This document shows, piece after piece, positions 34,361 through 43,581 of a stretch of 64,000 nucleotides of DNA. A model generated the notes under the pieces. It saw nothing but the letters and a program-made list of their open reading frames with translations. It made no database searches and had not been told where the DNA came from. Where the stretch lies: positions 30,622 to 94,621 of the forward strand of contig NZ_BCYX01000018.1 in NCBI RefSeq assembly GCF_001598415.1, given 5' to 3'. Position 1 is the first letter of the stretch. Every line of letters starts with the position of its first letter. This stretch comes from Sphingomonas mali NBRC 15500 (GTDB taxonomy: Bacteria > Pseudomonadota > Alphaproteobacteria > Sphingomonadales > Sphingomonadaceae). The position numbers were made by a program, and so were the translations under genes.

Positions 34361-37096
34361 ATGGTTACGTTCCAAGCCAAAACGCATCGGGCAATGTTCG
34401 CCTGTACCGCAAGCGTATTCGCGCTGACTATGGCGTCGCCTGCTTTTGCGCAGGCCGCTCCAGCAGCGGCGGCGCCTGCCGATGTCGGGGGCGGCGGTCA
34501 AGCTACCACCGCCGATCCGCAGGACCAGAGCAACGACATCGTCGTCAGCGGCATCCGCGCCTCGATTCAGGCGTCGCTCGACTCGAAGCGCGCCAATGAC
34601 GTCGTCTCCGAAGTCGTCACCGCGCAGGATATCGGCAAATTTCCCGACAAGAACGTCGCCGACTCGCTCGGCCGTCTGACCGGCGTCAACGTCGTCACCG
34701 GATCGGCGAATGCTGGCGGCTTCGGCGAGAACCAGTCGGTGTCGATCCGCGGTACCGATCCGACGCTCAACCTGACGTTGCTCGATGGCCATTCGGTCGC
34801 GACCGGCGATTGGTTCGTGCTCGACCAGACCAGCGGCGGGCGCAGCTTCGACTTCAGCCTGTTGCCGTCGGAAATCGTCGGCAAGCTGGAAGTCTATAAA
34901 TCGTCCGAAGCCGATCTGCCCGAAGGCGGCATCGGCGGCACGATCAACCTCCACAGCCGGCGCCCGCTCGATCTGCCGGCCAATTCGTTCAGCCTTACCG
35001 CCCAGGCCAATTACAACGACCTGGCCGACAAGGTGAAGCCGCAGGTCTCGGGACTCTATAGCTGGAAGAACCAGGCCGGGACGGTCGGCGTCCTGATCGC
35101 GGGCTATTATCAGGAGCGCGAGTTCCGCCGCGATGGCCAGGAATTCCTCGGCTACACCACCTACAACAATTTCGCCGGCACCGGTCAGACCGTCACCGCG
35201 CCCAATCTGATCGGCGCGGCCTATTTCAGCCAGAAGCGCGTCCGCAAGGGCGGCACCGTCGCGCTGCAATACAAGCCGAACGATCAGTTCGAGGTGACGC
35301 TGAACGGCATCTACACGCGGATGGACGCCAACAACGTCAACCGCAACTCGATGGCGTGGATCAGCCGGGTGATCGGCAGCAATTCGACCCCGGGGTCGCC
35401 GACCAACGCATTGGGTCCGTACACCGTCACCAACGGGTATCTGACGGCGGCATCGTGGAACCAGCTCGATGCCAGCGGCAACCCGATCCAGGGTCGCGTC
35501 CAGGACGACATCTTCCGCGACGCCTATTCGTCGACCTGGGTGATCAACCTAGAGACCGAGTGGAAGCCGACCGATCGCCTGACCTTGTCCGGGGAAGTGG
35601 GCTACACCAAGGGTGAGGGTGCCACCAAGGACACCTATGCCTGGGAAACCTATTGGGACACCGGCGTCAATTATGCGCTCGCCGGCAAGGGTGCGACGGT
35701 CAATTATCCCGGGCTGCCGACCGATCCCAAGTCGGCCGCGTACCTCAACAATTATTACAGCTGGTCGTGGGGCGGCCGCATCCTGTCGCCCGACAAGGAA
35801 ACCTATGTCCGCGGCGACGCCGAATATAAGTTCGACGGCGATTTCCTGAAGTCGATCAAGATCGGCGGTCGCTACACCGACCATACGCGTGAAGTGAACT
35901 ACACCGCTTATTCCTGGGCGGGGAACGGCCTCTATTCGGGTACCAAAGGCGTTGGGCTCGGCACCGTATTCAACGGCGGCACGACGCCGGACGATTTCCT
36001 CGACGGCCTGATCGCCTTCCCGCCTTATTCGATCGCCGACAAGGACAAGGTGCTGGCCGAGCTTTCCACCAATGGTGGGCGGCAATTCGCTTTCTATCCT
36101 CAGGCGAGCTTCTCGGTGAAGGAGAAGACCGAGGCCGTCTATGCGATGGCCAAGCTGGGCGGCGAGAGCCAGGGCTGGCGTGGAAATATCGGCGTGCGCG
36201 CCGTCCATACCGATCTCAACACGCTGCAATATTCGCCCAACGCGCTCGTCGCGAACGCTGTCAGCCCGTTCTGCGGTACCTGTGGGACGGTGACCGTCGA
36301 CCGCAGCTATTGGGATATCCTGCCCAGCGCCAACCTGACCGTCAACGCGATGCCCAATCTGCTGATCCGCGCGAGCGCGGCGAAGACGATGACACGGCCG
36401 GGTTATGCCCAGCTCGCCGGCGCCTTCACCGTCAGCGACCTCGCGCTGACCGGTACTTCTGGGGGCAATCCTTATTTGGATCCGACCCGTGCCTGGCAGT
36501 TTAACCTTGCTGCCGAGTGGTATTACGGCAAGCAGTCGCTGTTCTCGGTCAATTTGTTCTACCTCGACATCGACTCGTACATCACGACCACCACCACGAC
36601 GCAGTTCCTGATCACGCAGCAGCACCCGGCGGGTGCGAACTTCCAGATCACCGGCCCGATCAATGGAAAGGGCGGCACCAACAAGGGTGTCGAGGTCAAC
36701 TGGCAACAGCCGATCTATGGCGGATTCGGCCTGCTGGCGAACTACACTTATGCCGATGCCAAGGCGGCCGGCGGCGGCGTCATCGACGGCAATTCGAAGC
36801 ACACGTTCAACGTGACGGCCTATTACGAGAATTCGCTGATCTCGACCCGCTTCGCCTACACCTTCCGCTCGAAATTCCGCTCGGGCATCGATCGCTCGAC
36901 ACCGATGTGGCAGGCCGATTTCGGGACGCTCGACGGCTCGCTGACGCTCAACGTGACCAAATATTTCGCGCTGACCGCCGACGCGCAGAATCTGCTCAAC
37001 CACAAGCTCTATTACTTCGTCGGCGACCCCTCGATCCCGCGCGCTTATTACAACAATGGCCGCACCTTCTGGGTCGGTGGCAAAGTCCACTTCTAA
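34361..37096 (+). CDS. TonB-dependent receptor of the GlcNAc/chitooligosaccharide locus
   Basis: A 911-residue outer-membrane receptor. Residues 1-30 form the signal peptide (cleavage near AFAQA). The plug begins with NDIVVSGIRASIQASLDSKR and the VVSEVVTAQDIGKFPDKNVA segment typical of sugar receptors in Sphingomonadales, Caulobacter and Xanthomonas. The 22-strand barrel ends in FWVGGKVHF. GAAGGGGAAG precedes the ATG at 34361. Its position ahead of a secreted hexosaminidase and a GlcNAc PTS indicates uptake of chitin oligosaccharides or GlcNAc through TonB. That substrate is inferred from context. Confidence 0.95.
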   Translation: MVTFQAKTHRAMFACTASVFALTMASPAFAQAAPAAAAPADVGGGGQATTADPQDQSNDIVVSGIRASIQASLDSKRANDVVSEVVTAQDIGKFPDKNVADSLGRLTGVNVVTGSANAGGFGENQSVSIRGTDPTLNLTLLDGHSVATGDWFVLDQTSGGRSFDFSLLPSEIVGKLEVYKSSEADLPEGGIGGTINLHSRRPLDLPANSFSLTAQANYNDLADKVKPQVSGLYSWKNQAGTVGVLIAGYYQEREFRRDGQEFLGYTTYNNFAGTGQTVTAPNLIGAAYFSQKRVRKGGTVALQYKPNDQFEVTLNGIYTRMDANNVNRNSMAWISRVIGSNSTPGSPTNALGPYTVTNGYLTAASWNQLDASGNPIQGRVQDDIFRDAYSSTWVINLETEWKPTDRLTLSGEVGYTKGEGATKDTYAWETYWDTGVNYALAGKGATVNYPGLPTDPKSAAYLNNYYSWSWGGRILSPDKETYVRGDAEYKFDGDFLKSIKIGGRYTDHTREVNYTAYSWAGNGLYSGTKGVGLGTVFNGGTTPDDFLDGLIAFPPYSIADKDKVLAELSTNGGRQFAFYPQASFSVKEKTEAVYAMAKLGGESQGWRGNIGVRAVHTDLNTLQYSPNALVANAVSPFCGTCGTVTVDRSYWDILPSANLTVNAMPNLLIRASAAKTMTRPGYAQLAGAFTVSDLALTGTSGGNPYLDPTRAWQFNLAAEWYYGKQSLFSVNLFYLDIDSYITTTTTTQFLITQQHPAGANFQITGPINGKGGTNKGVEVNWQQPIYGGFGLLANYTYADAKAAGGGVIDGNSKHTFNVTAYYENSLISTRFAYTFRSKFRSGIDRSTPMWQADFGTLDGSLTLNVTKYFALTADAQNLLNHKLYYFVGDPSIPRAYYNNGRTFWVGGKVHF

Positions 37097-37133
37097 CCTG
37101 TCGCGTATCGGCAAGACCGAATAGGATTACCCG

Positions 37134-39386
37134 ATGCGCACCACCCTGTTCGCCGCCGTCATGATCTCGAGCATGCCGGCGGCGGCATGGGCGTCACCCA
37201 ACCTCCCCCTGCTGCCGATGCCTGCGACGGTGACGTCACAGGCCGGCAGCTTTTCTTTTGTCCGCGCGACGATCGCCGCCGACGATGCCGGCGGTGCGGC
37301 CGCCGCGCGACGGCTGGCCGAACTCGTTGCGCGCACCGGCGGGCCGAAGCTTGTATTGGCGAAGGGTGGCGCGATCCGGTTCCGGCGCGATCCGGCGATC
37401 AAGGGTGAAGAGGCCTATCGCCTGCGCGTGACGCCGGCTGGCGTCACGGTATCGGCGTCGAGCGACACCGGGTTGTATTATGGCGCGACCACCTTGTGGC
37501 AGCTGATCGCCGCGTCGGCCGACGGCCGGATCGGCGCGGTGACGATCGACGACGCGCCCGCTTTCACCTGGCGCGGCGTGATGCTCGATTCCGCGAGGCA
37601 CTTCCAGCCGCCGGCCTATGTCAAACAGCTGATCGATCGCCTGGCGATGGAGAAGCTCAACGTCTTGCAATGGCATCTGACCGACGATCAGGGATGGCGG
37701 ATCCAGATCGACAAATATCCGCGCCTGACCGCGGTGGGCGCGTGGCGCCAGCCGGCGGGCGCGGCTGGCGTCGACCCGAAGACGGGGCAAAAAGTGCGCT
37801 ATGGCGGCTTCTACACCAAGGCGGAGATCCGCGAGATCGTCGCTTACGCCGAGGCGCGCCACGTCACGATCGTGCCCGAGATCGACATGCCGGGGCATGC
37901 CACCGCGGCGATCGCCGCCTATCCCGAGCTCGGCTCGACCGCGACCCCGCCCAAGGCGCCGAGTTCCGACTGGGGGGTGATGTACAATCTGTACAACACC
38001 GACGACGCGACCTTCACTTTCCTGACCAACGTGCTCGACGAAGTGCTCGAGCTGTTTCCGTCGCGCTACGTCCATGTCGGCGGCGACGAGGCGGTCAAGG
38101 ACCAGTGGAAAGCCGATCCGCGCATGCAGGCGCGGATCAAGGCGCTGGGGCTGAAGGACGAGGAGCAGCTCCAGGGCTGGTTCATGGCGCGGATCGGCGC
38201 CCATCTCCAGAAACACGGCCGGCGGCTGGTCGGCTGGGATGAGATATTGGAAGGGAAGGTGCCGCCCTCGGCGACGGTGATGTCGTGGCATGGCGTCGAC
38301 GGTGCGATCACCGCGGCCAAGGCCGGGCATGACGCGATCCTGTCGCCGTCGCCCGATTTCTACCTCGATCATATCCAGAGCGATTCCGGCGATGAGCCGC
38401 CGGGGCGTGGTGGGGTGATGGACTGGAAGCATATCTATACGTTCGATCCGCTGCCCGCCGTGTTGAGCGCGGACGAACGCCGGCATCTGCTCGGGGTGCA
38501 GGTCAATCTGTGGACCGAGCATGTCCGCACGACCGCTTATGCCGACCGCATGCTGTGGCCGCGCGCGGCGGCGCTTGCCGAACTCGGCTGGACGCCCGCG
38601 GCGAAGCGCGACTGGAAGGGGTTCGCGGCGCGGTTGCCGGCGGAGTTCGCACGCTATCGGCGGCTGGGGCTGGGGTACAATATGACTCCGCTCGAACCGC
38701 TGGCGAGTGTCGATGGCGGCGGCGGCAAAGTGACCGTGAAGCTGCGCCAGCAGGCCGATGTCGGCGTGCTCCGCTATACTACCGACGGCAGCGCGCCGAC
38801 GGCGGCGTCGCCGGTCTATGACGACGCGCTGACCTTGCCGGAAGGGACCCGGCTGCGCGCGCGTGCCTTTGCCGGCGACGATCCACTCGGCATCGGGCGC
38901 GACTGGACGCTGACCGGCGCCCTGTTGCGGACGCGCACCGCGACCGAGATGGACTTGTGCACTGCTGCCGTGTCGCTGCGGCTCGAGGATGACGGCGCGA
39001 CCGACGGCGTGCGCCGGGTGCATTGGGGCGACATCTTCCATCCTTGCTGGATCTGGAAGCGCGCCCCGCTCGACGGCATCGCGTCGCTCTCGGCCGAAGT
39101 CGGCCAAGTGCCGTTCAACTTCTCGATCGGCGCTGATCTCGCCAAAGTAGTGTTCGACAAGCCGCGCACCCCGACTGGCGAGCTCGAGGTCAGGCTCGAC
39201 GGCTGCGACGGTCCGGTGATCGCGAGCATCCCGCTCGGCGCCGCGACACGCAATTCCGGCGTCAGCACGATCTCGGGGTCGCTGCCGCCGCAACAAGGAC
39301 GCCACGATCTGTGCATGACTTTTACCCAGACCGCACCCGATCCCCTGTGGATGCTCGACCGGCTGACGCTGGACCCGGCGAAATGA
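37134..39386 (+). CDS. hex: Secreted beta-N-acetylhexosaminidase (GH20)
   Basis: A 750-residue periplasmic enzyme that releases GlcNAc from the non-reducing end of chitooligosaccharides. Residues 1-20 are a signal peptide. An N-terminal GH20b-like domain precedes the catalytic barrel with QWHLTDDQGWRIQIDKYP and the catalytic pair D318-E319 in VHVGGDEAVKDQW. Near residue 530 a small chitobiase C-terminal domain follows (LRYTTDGSAPTAASPVYD). The last 150 residues form a further beta-rich domain. The stop overlaps the next gene as ATGA, tying hydrolysis to phosphorylating uptake. Confidence 0.96.
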   Translation: MRTTLFAAVMISSMPAAAWASPNLPLLPMPATVTSQAGSFSFVRATIAADDAGGAAAARRLAELVARTGGPKLVLAKGGAIRFRRDPAIKGEEAYRLRVTPAGVTVSASSDTGLYYGATTLWQLIAASADGRIGAVTIDDAPAFTWRGVMLDSARHFQPPAYVKQLIDRLAMEKLNVLQWHLTDDQGWRIQIDKYPRLTAVGAWRQPAGAAGVDPKTGQKVRYGGFYTKAEIREIVAYAEARHVTIVPEIDMPGHATAAIAAYPELGSTATPPKAPSSDWGVMYNLYNTDDATFTFLTNVLDEVLELFPSRYVHVGGDEAVKDQWKADPRMQARIKALGLKDEEQLQGWFMARIGAHLQKHGRRLVGWDEILEGKVPPSATVMSWHGVDGAITAAKAGHDAILSPSPDFYLDHIQSDSGDEPPGRGGVMDWKHIYTFDPLPAVLSADERRHLLGVQVNLWTEHVRTTAYADRMLWPRAAALAELGWTPAAKRDWKGFAARLPAEFARYRRLGLGYNMTPLEPLASVDGGGGKVTVKLRQQADVGVLRYTTDGSAPTAASPVYDDALTLPEGTRLRARAFAGDDPLGIGRDWTLTGALLRTRTATEMDLCTAAVSLRLEDDGATDGVRRVHWGDIFHPCWIWKRAPLDGIASLSAEVGQVPFNFSIGADLAKVVFDKPRTPTGELEVRLDGCDGPVIASIPLGAATRNSGVSTISGSLPPQQGRHDLCMTFTQTAPDPLWMLDRLTLDPAK

Positions 39387-41857
39387 GCCTGACCATCGCG
39401 AGCCCGCTGGCGGGCTGGGCGACGCGGTTAGCCGACGTGCCCGATCCGGTGTTCGCCGAGAAGATGCTGGGCGACGGCATCGCGATCGATCCGGTCGAGG
39501 GACGGCTGGTCGCCCCGGGCGCGGGCGTGGTGCTGTCGGTGCACCCGGCGGGGCATGCGGTAACGCTGCAACTCGATGCCGGTCCGGTATTGCTGATGCA
39601 TATCGGGCTGGAGACGGTCGGACTGGGCGGCGAGGGGTTCGCATCCAAAGTGGTCGACGGCCAGCGCGTGGCGGCGGGCGACCTGCTGGTCGAATTCGAC
39701 CTCGATCGGCTGGCCCGGACGGCGAAGAGCCTGATCACGCCGATCATCGTCACCAACGGAGAGGCGTTCGCGGTCGAGGACCCGGTGAGCGACCGCGCGG
39801 TCGCTGCCGGTGAGCGGGTGATGTGCTTCCGGGCGCTGGGCGGTGCGGTTACCACGACCGAGCAGGCCGCGCCGACAGCCAGCCGCACGCTCAACCTGCC
39901 GCTCGAGCACGGGTTGCACGCGCGACCGGCGGCGCGGATCGCGCAGCTGGCGGCGAGCCATGCCGGAACAATTGAAATCTTGGCACCGTCGGGGCGTGTG
40001 GCCTCCGCACGCAGCGCGGTGGCGATGCTGGCGCTCGCGCTACCGCATGGCGCCGCGATCACGGTGCGTGGCAGCGATAGCAACGGCGTTGCGGCGGTCG
40101 CCGATTTACTCGCGACTGGGATGGGCGAGCTAAAGCCGGTCGGCGGTCCTGCCGAACCGGCGCCGAGCGTTCCCGTTGCCGGACTGCCCTCGGTTCTTAA
40201 GGGCGTTACCGCGGTGTCGGGAACGGCGATCGGGCCGGCCTTTCGTCCGATCGACCCGGTAGCCGATATTCCCGAGATCGGCTCGGGTATCGAGGCCGAG
40301 CGCGCGGCGCTGATGGTAGCGAAGGATAGCGTGCGCACCGAGCTGTCGGCGGACGCCGCGGGCGAGGGCGATCGCGCGGGCATCGCGGCGGCGCATCTCG
40401 CCTTGCTCGACGATCCCGAACTGGCGATCGCGGCGGATGCGACGATTGCGGCGGGCAAGAGTGCGGGGTTCGCGTGGCGGCAAGCGGTCGGCTTCTATGT
40501 CGACCAGTTGCGCGGCGCGGGCGACGCGCGCTTTGCCGAGCGGATAGACGATTTCAACGATCTCGGGCGCCGCGTCGTACTCGCGATCCATGGCGCGCCC
40601 GATCAGGCGCCACCACCGCCCGGCGCAATCCTGATCGCCGACGAGCTCTATCCGTCGCAATTGATGGCGTTGGGCGAGGCCGGGCTTGCCGGGATCGCGA
40701 CCGCCCGCGGGGGGACGACCTCGCATGTCGCGATCATCGCGGCGGGGATGGGGCTGCCCATGCTGGTGTCGCTCGGCGATGCGCTGGCACAAGTCGAACC
40801 CGGTACCGAATTGGTGATCGAGGACGGTGCGCTTCGTATCGCGCCCGATGCGGCGGACGTGGCGGCGGTGCGCGCGCGGATCGAGACGCGGCAGGCGCGG
40901 CGACAAGCGGCGCTGGCGCATGCCGACCAGCCTGCGGTCACGACCGACGGCGCGCGGATCGAGATATTCGTCAATCTCGGCTCGGCCGCCGATGCGCGCG
41001 CCGCCGTGGCGGAAGGCGCCGAGGGCTGCGGCCTGCTGCGCACCGAATTCCTGTTCCTCGACCGCGGCACGCCTCCCGACGAGGAGGAGCAACGCGCCGC
41101 CTATCAGGCAATCGCCGACGCGCTGGGCGACCGGCCGCTGATCGTGCGTACGCTCGATATCGGGGCGGACAAGCCGGCGCCCTATCTGACGATCGCAGCC
41201 GAGGAGAATCCGGCGCTGGGTTTGCGTGGCATCCGCCTCCAGCTCGCGTGGCGCGATCTGCTCGATGCGCAGTTGCGTGCGCTGTTGAGGGTCGAGACGC
41301 AGGCGCCTCTCAGACTGATGCTGCCGATGGTCGCCGATCGCGCCGAACTGGTCGCGGCGCGAGAGGCGCTGTCGAAGCATGCGGGCGATCTTGGCGTGGC
41401 GACTCCCGAACTCGGCATCATGGTCGAGACCCCTGCGGCGGCATTGACCGCCGCGGCACTGGCGGCCGAGGCCAACTTCTTCTCGATCGGCAGCAATGAC
41501 CTCTCGCAATATGCGCTCGCCCGCGACCGCACCAATCCGGCGGTCGCCGCAGGGCTCGACGGGCTGCACCCTGCTGTGCTGCGGCTGATCGACGAGACCG
41601 TGCGCGGTGGCGCGGCGCATGGACGCTGGACCGGAGTGTGCGGCGGGCTCGCCGCCGATCCCGAAGCCGTGCCGTTGCTGATCGGCATGGGCGTGACCGA
41701 ATTGTCGGTGCCGGGCGCGACGGTTGCCGAGACCAAGGCGTTGGTCCGCACGCTCGATTTGTCGAAATGCCGCGCGGTCGCTGCGCGGGCGCTTACCGCG
41801 CCGGATGCCGCTGCGGTGCGCGCGCTCGTCTCTTCTCTGTCGGAGCAAGGCCAATGA
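39383..41857 (+). CDS. nagF: PTS EIIA-HPr-EI fusion (NagF type)
   Basis: An 824-residue cytoplasmic phosphocarrier joining three PTS proteins. Residues 1-150 are EIIA of the glucose family with H58 and phospho-accepting H73 (LLMHIG), at the same 15-residue spacing as in EIIA-Glc. Residues 168-255 are HPr, with H179 in GLHARPAA. Residues 270-824 are enzyme I, with the active H447 in GGTTSHVAI, and C753 in GVCGGL. Phosphate would flow from phosphoenolpyruvate through EI, HPr and EIIA to the EIICB gene next door. Overlap with both neighbours by ATGA supports a strict operon. Confidence 0.96.
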   Translation: MSLTIASPLAGWATRLADVPDPVFAEKMLGDGIAIDPVEGRLVAPGAGVVLSVHPAGHAVTLQLDAGPVLLMHIGLETVGLGGEGFASKVVDGQRVAAGDLLVEFDLDRLARTAKSLITPIIVTNGEAFAVEDPVSDRAVAAGERVMCFRALGGAVTTTEQAAPTASRTLNLPLEHGLHARPAARIAQLAASHAGTIEILAPSGRVASARSAVAMLALALPHGAAITVRGSDSNGVAAVADLLATGMGELKPVGGPAEPAPSVPVAGLPSVLKGVTAVSGTAIGPAFRPIDPVADIPEIGSGIEAERAALMVAKDSVRTELSADAAGEGDRAGIAAAHLALLDDPELAIAADATIAAGKSAGFAWRQAVGFYVDQLRGAGDARFAERIDDFNDLGRRVVLAIHGAPDQAPPPPGAILIADELYPSQLMALGEAGLAGIATARGGTTSHVAIIAAGMGLPMLVSLGDALAQVEPGTELVIEDGALRIAPDAADVAAVRARIETRQARRQAALAHADQPAVTTDGARIEIFVNLGSAADARAAVAEGAEGCGLLRTEFLFLDRGTPPDEEEQRAAYQAIADALGDRPLIVRTLDIGADKPAPYLTIAAEENPALGLRGIRLQLAWRDLLDAQLRALLRVETQAPLRLMLPMVADRAELVAAREALSKHAGDLGVATPELGIMVETPAAALTAAALAAEANFFSIGSNDLSQYALARDRTNPAVAAGLDGLHPAVLRLIDETVRGGAAHGRWTGVCGGLAADPEAVPLLIGMGVTELSVPGATVAETKALVRTLDLSKCRAVAARALTAPDAAAVRALVSSLSEQGQ

Positions 41858-43581
41858 AGCTCTCGCTGCAATCGCTCCAGCCGCTCGGCCGCGCGCTGAT
41901 GCTGCCGATCGCGGTGCTGCCGATCGCGGGGTTGCTGCTCCGTTTGGGTCAGCCCGATCTGCTCGACATCCCGTTCGTCGCGGCGGCGGGCGGGGCGATC
42001 TTCGACAATCTCGGCCTGCTGTTCGCACTCGGCATCGGGGTCGGCATCGCCAAGGACAATAATGGCGCGGCGGGGTTGGCCGGTCTGGTCTGTTTCCTGG
42101 TCGCGACGCGCGGGGCGATGACCTTGCTTCACGTGCCACCAGAGGCGACTGCTAATCTCGGCGCCAATATGGGCAAGGATATCGCCGCACTTGCCGACGC
42201 CGCGTGGCGCGACAAGGCGATCTCCAAGCTGGCGGTGCCAATCGGGATCGCCTCGGGGCTGATCGCGGGAGCGTTCTACAATCGCTATTCGACCATCAGA
42301 CTGCCCGATTACCTGTCCTTCTTCGGCGGCCGACGCTTCGTCCCAATCCTGGCGGGGTTCGCCGGGCTGGCGCTCGCGGCGTTGGTCGGGTTCGGCTTCG
42401 CGCCGATCGACGCTGGGGTGGATGGGCTCAGCTATGGCGTCGTCCAGTCGGGGACGATTGGCCTGTTCGTCTATGGTGTGCTCAACCGACTACTGATCGT
42501 CACTGGTCTGCACCATGTGCTCAACAACGTCGCCTGGTTCATCATCGGCGATTTCCACGGCAAGACCGGCGACCTCAATCGCTTCTTCGCCGGCGACCCG
42601 AGCGCGGGCGGATTCATGTCGGGATTCTTCCCGGTGATGATGTTCGGCCTGCCGGCGGCGTGCCTGGCGATGTACCGTTCCGCCTTGCCCGAGCGGCGTC
42701 AGGCGGTGGGCGGCATGCTGACCTCGATGGCGCTGACCGCCTTCCTGACCGGGGTGACTGAGCCGATCGAGTTCACCTTCATGTTCCTCGCGCCCTTGCT
42801 CTACTTCATGCACACGATTCTGACCGGCGTGGCGATGGCGCTGATGCACATTCTGGGCGTGCATCTCGGCTTCGGCTTTTCGGCCGGGTTCTTCGATTAT
42901 GTGCTCAATTTCTCCAAATCGACGCGACCGTTGCTGCTGCTCCCGGTCGGGCTGGCCTATTTCGCGATCTATTACGGCACCTTCCGCTGGGCGATCGTGA
43001 AGTTCGACTTGAAGACGCCGGGTCGCGAGCCCGAGGAGGCGGAGGAGGAAGGGGCGGCCCCGCTACCGGCCGAACGTGGGCTGGCGTTCGTCGAGGCATT
43101 GGGCGGGGCGGGCAATCTCGCCAGCATCGATGCGTGCACTACACGGCTCCGGCTGGTGGTCAACGATCAGGGCAAGGTCAGCGAGGCGCGGCTCAAGAAG
43201 CTTGGGGCCAGGGGCTTCATCCGGCCGAGCGCGCAGGGACTGCAAGTGGTGCTGGGTCCGATCGCCGATTCGGTGGCGATGGAAATGCGTGCGGCGGCCG
43301 GGCCGCTGTCGCCTGCTATGCCTGTGGCCGAGAACCGTCCGACCGTGGCGGCGGCCGATCCGGCGCCGTGGCTCGCCGCCTTGGGCGGACGCGATAACGT
43401 TGCCGCGTCCGGCGCCGCATCGAGTCGCTTGTGGGTCGACCTCGCCGATCCGGCGCGCGTCGATGAGGCGGCGCTGCGGCAGCTCGGCGTGCGGATGATC
43501 GCGCGGCCGTCGGCCAATGCGCTGCAACTGATTTTGGGCGCCGATGCCGCGTCGGTCGCGGCCGGACTTCAGGCGGCGTAG
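41854..43581 (+). CDS. nagE: N-acetylglucosamine PTS permease EIICB with extra degenerate EIIB
   Basis: A 575-residue membrane permease that imports GlcNAc while phosphorylating it at C6. EIIC spans 1-385 (about ten membrane segments; sugar-site region GVTEPIEFTFMFLAP). The EIIB domain (405-480) carries the phospho-cysteine C428 in SIDACTTRLR. A second EIIB-like domain follows at 506-575 (LGGRDNVAASGAASSRL), in which the position of C428 is alanine (A522). It therefore cannot carry phosphate and may be structural or regulatory. The 3' end overlaps the convergent sulfotransferase gene by 13 bases. Confidence 0.95.
   Translation: MKLSLQSLQPLGRALMLPIAVLPIAGLLLRLGQPDLLDIPFVAAAGGAIFDNLGLLFALGIGVGIAKDNNGAAGLAGLVCFLVATRGAMTLLHVPPEATANLGANMGKDIAALADAAWRDKAISKLAVPIGIASGLIAGAFYNRYSTIRLPDYLSFFGGRRFVPILAGFAGLALAALVGFGFAPIDAGVDGLSYGVVQSGTIGLFVYGVLNRLLIVTGLHHVLNNVAWFIIGDFHGKTGDLNRFFAGDPSAGGFMSGFFPVMMFGLPAACLAMYRSALPERRQAVGGMLTSMALTAFLTGVTEPIEFTFMFLAPLLYFMHTILTGVAMALMHILGVHLGFGFSAGFFDYVLNFSKSTRPLLLLPVGLAYFAIYYGTFRWAIVKFDLKTPGREPEEAEEEGAAPLPAERGLAFVEALGGAGNLASIDACTTRLRLVVNDQGKVSEARLKKLGARGFIRPSAQGLQVVLGPIADSVAMEMRAAAGPLSPAMPVAENRPTVAAADPAPWLAALGGRDNVAASGAASSRLWVDLADPARVDEAALRQLGVRMIARPSANALQLILGADAASVAAGLQAA

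Noticed and set aside
37236..39644. Long minus-strand frame of 802 codons opposite the hexosaminidase
   Set aside because: Shadow of the GH20 gene on the other strand, with low-complexity arginine-rich translation.
40130..42139. Long minus-strand frame of 669 codons opposite nagF and nagE
   Set aside because: Antisense to two clearly recognised PTS genes, and its composition is typical of a shadow frame.
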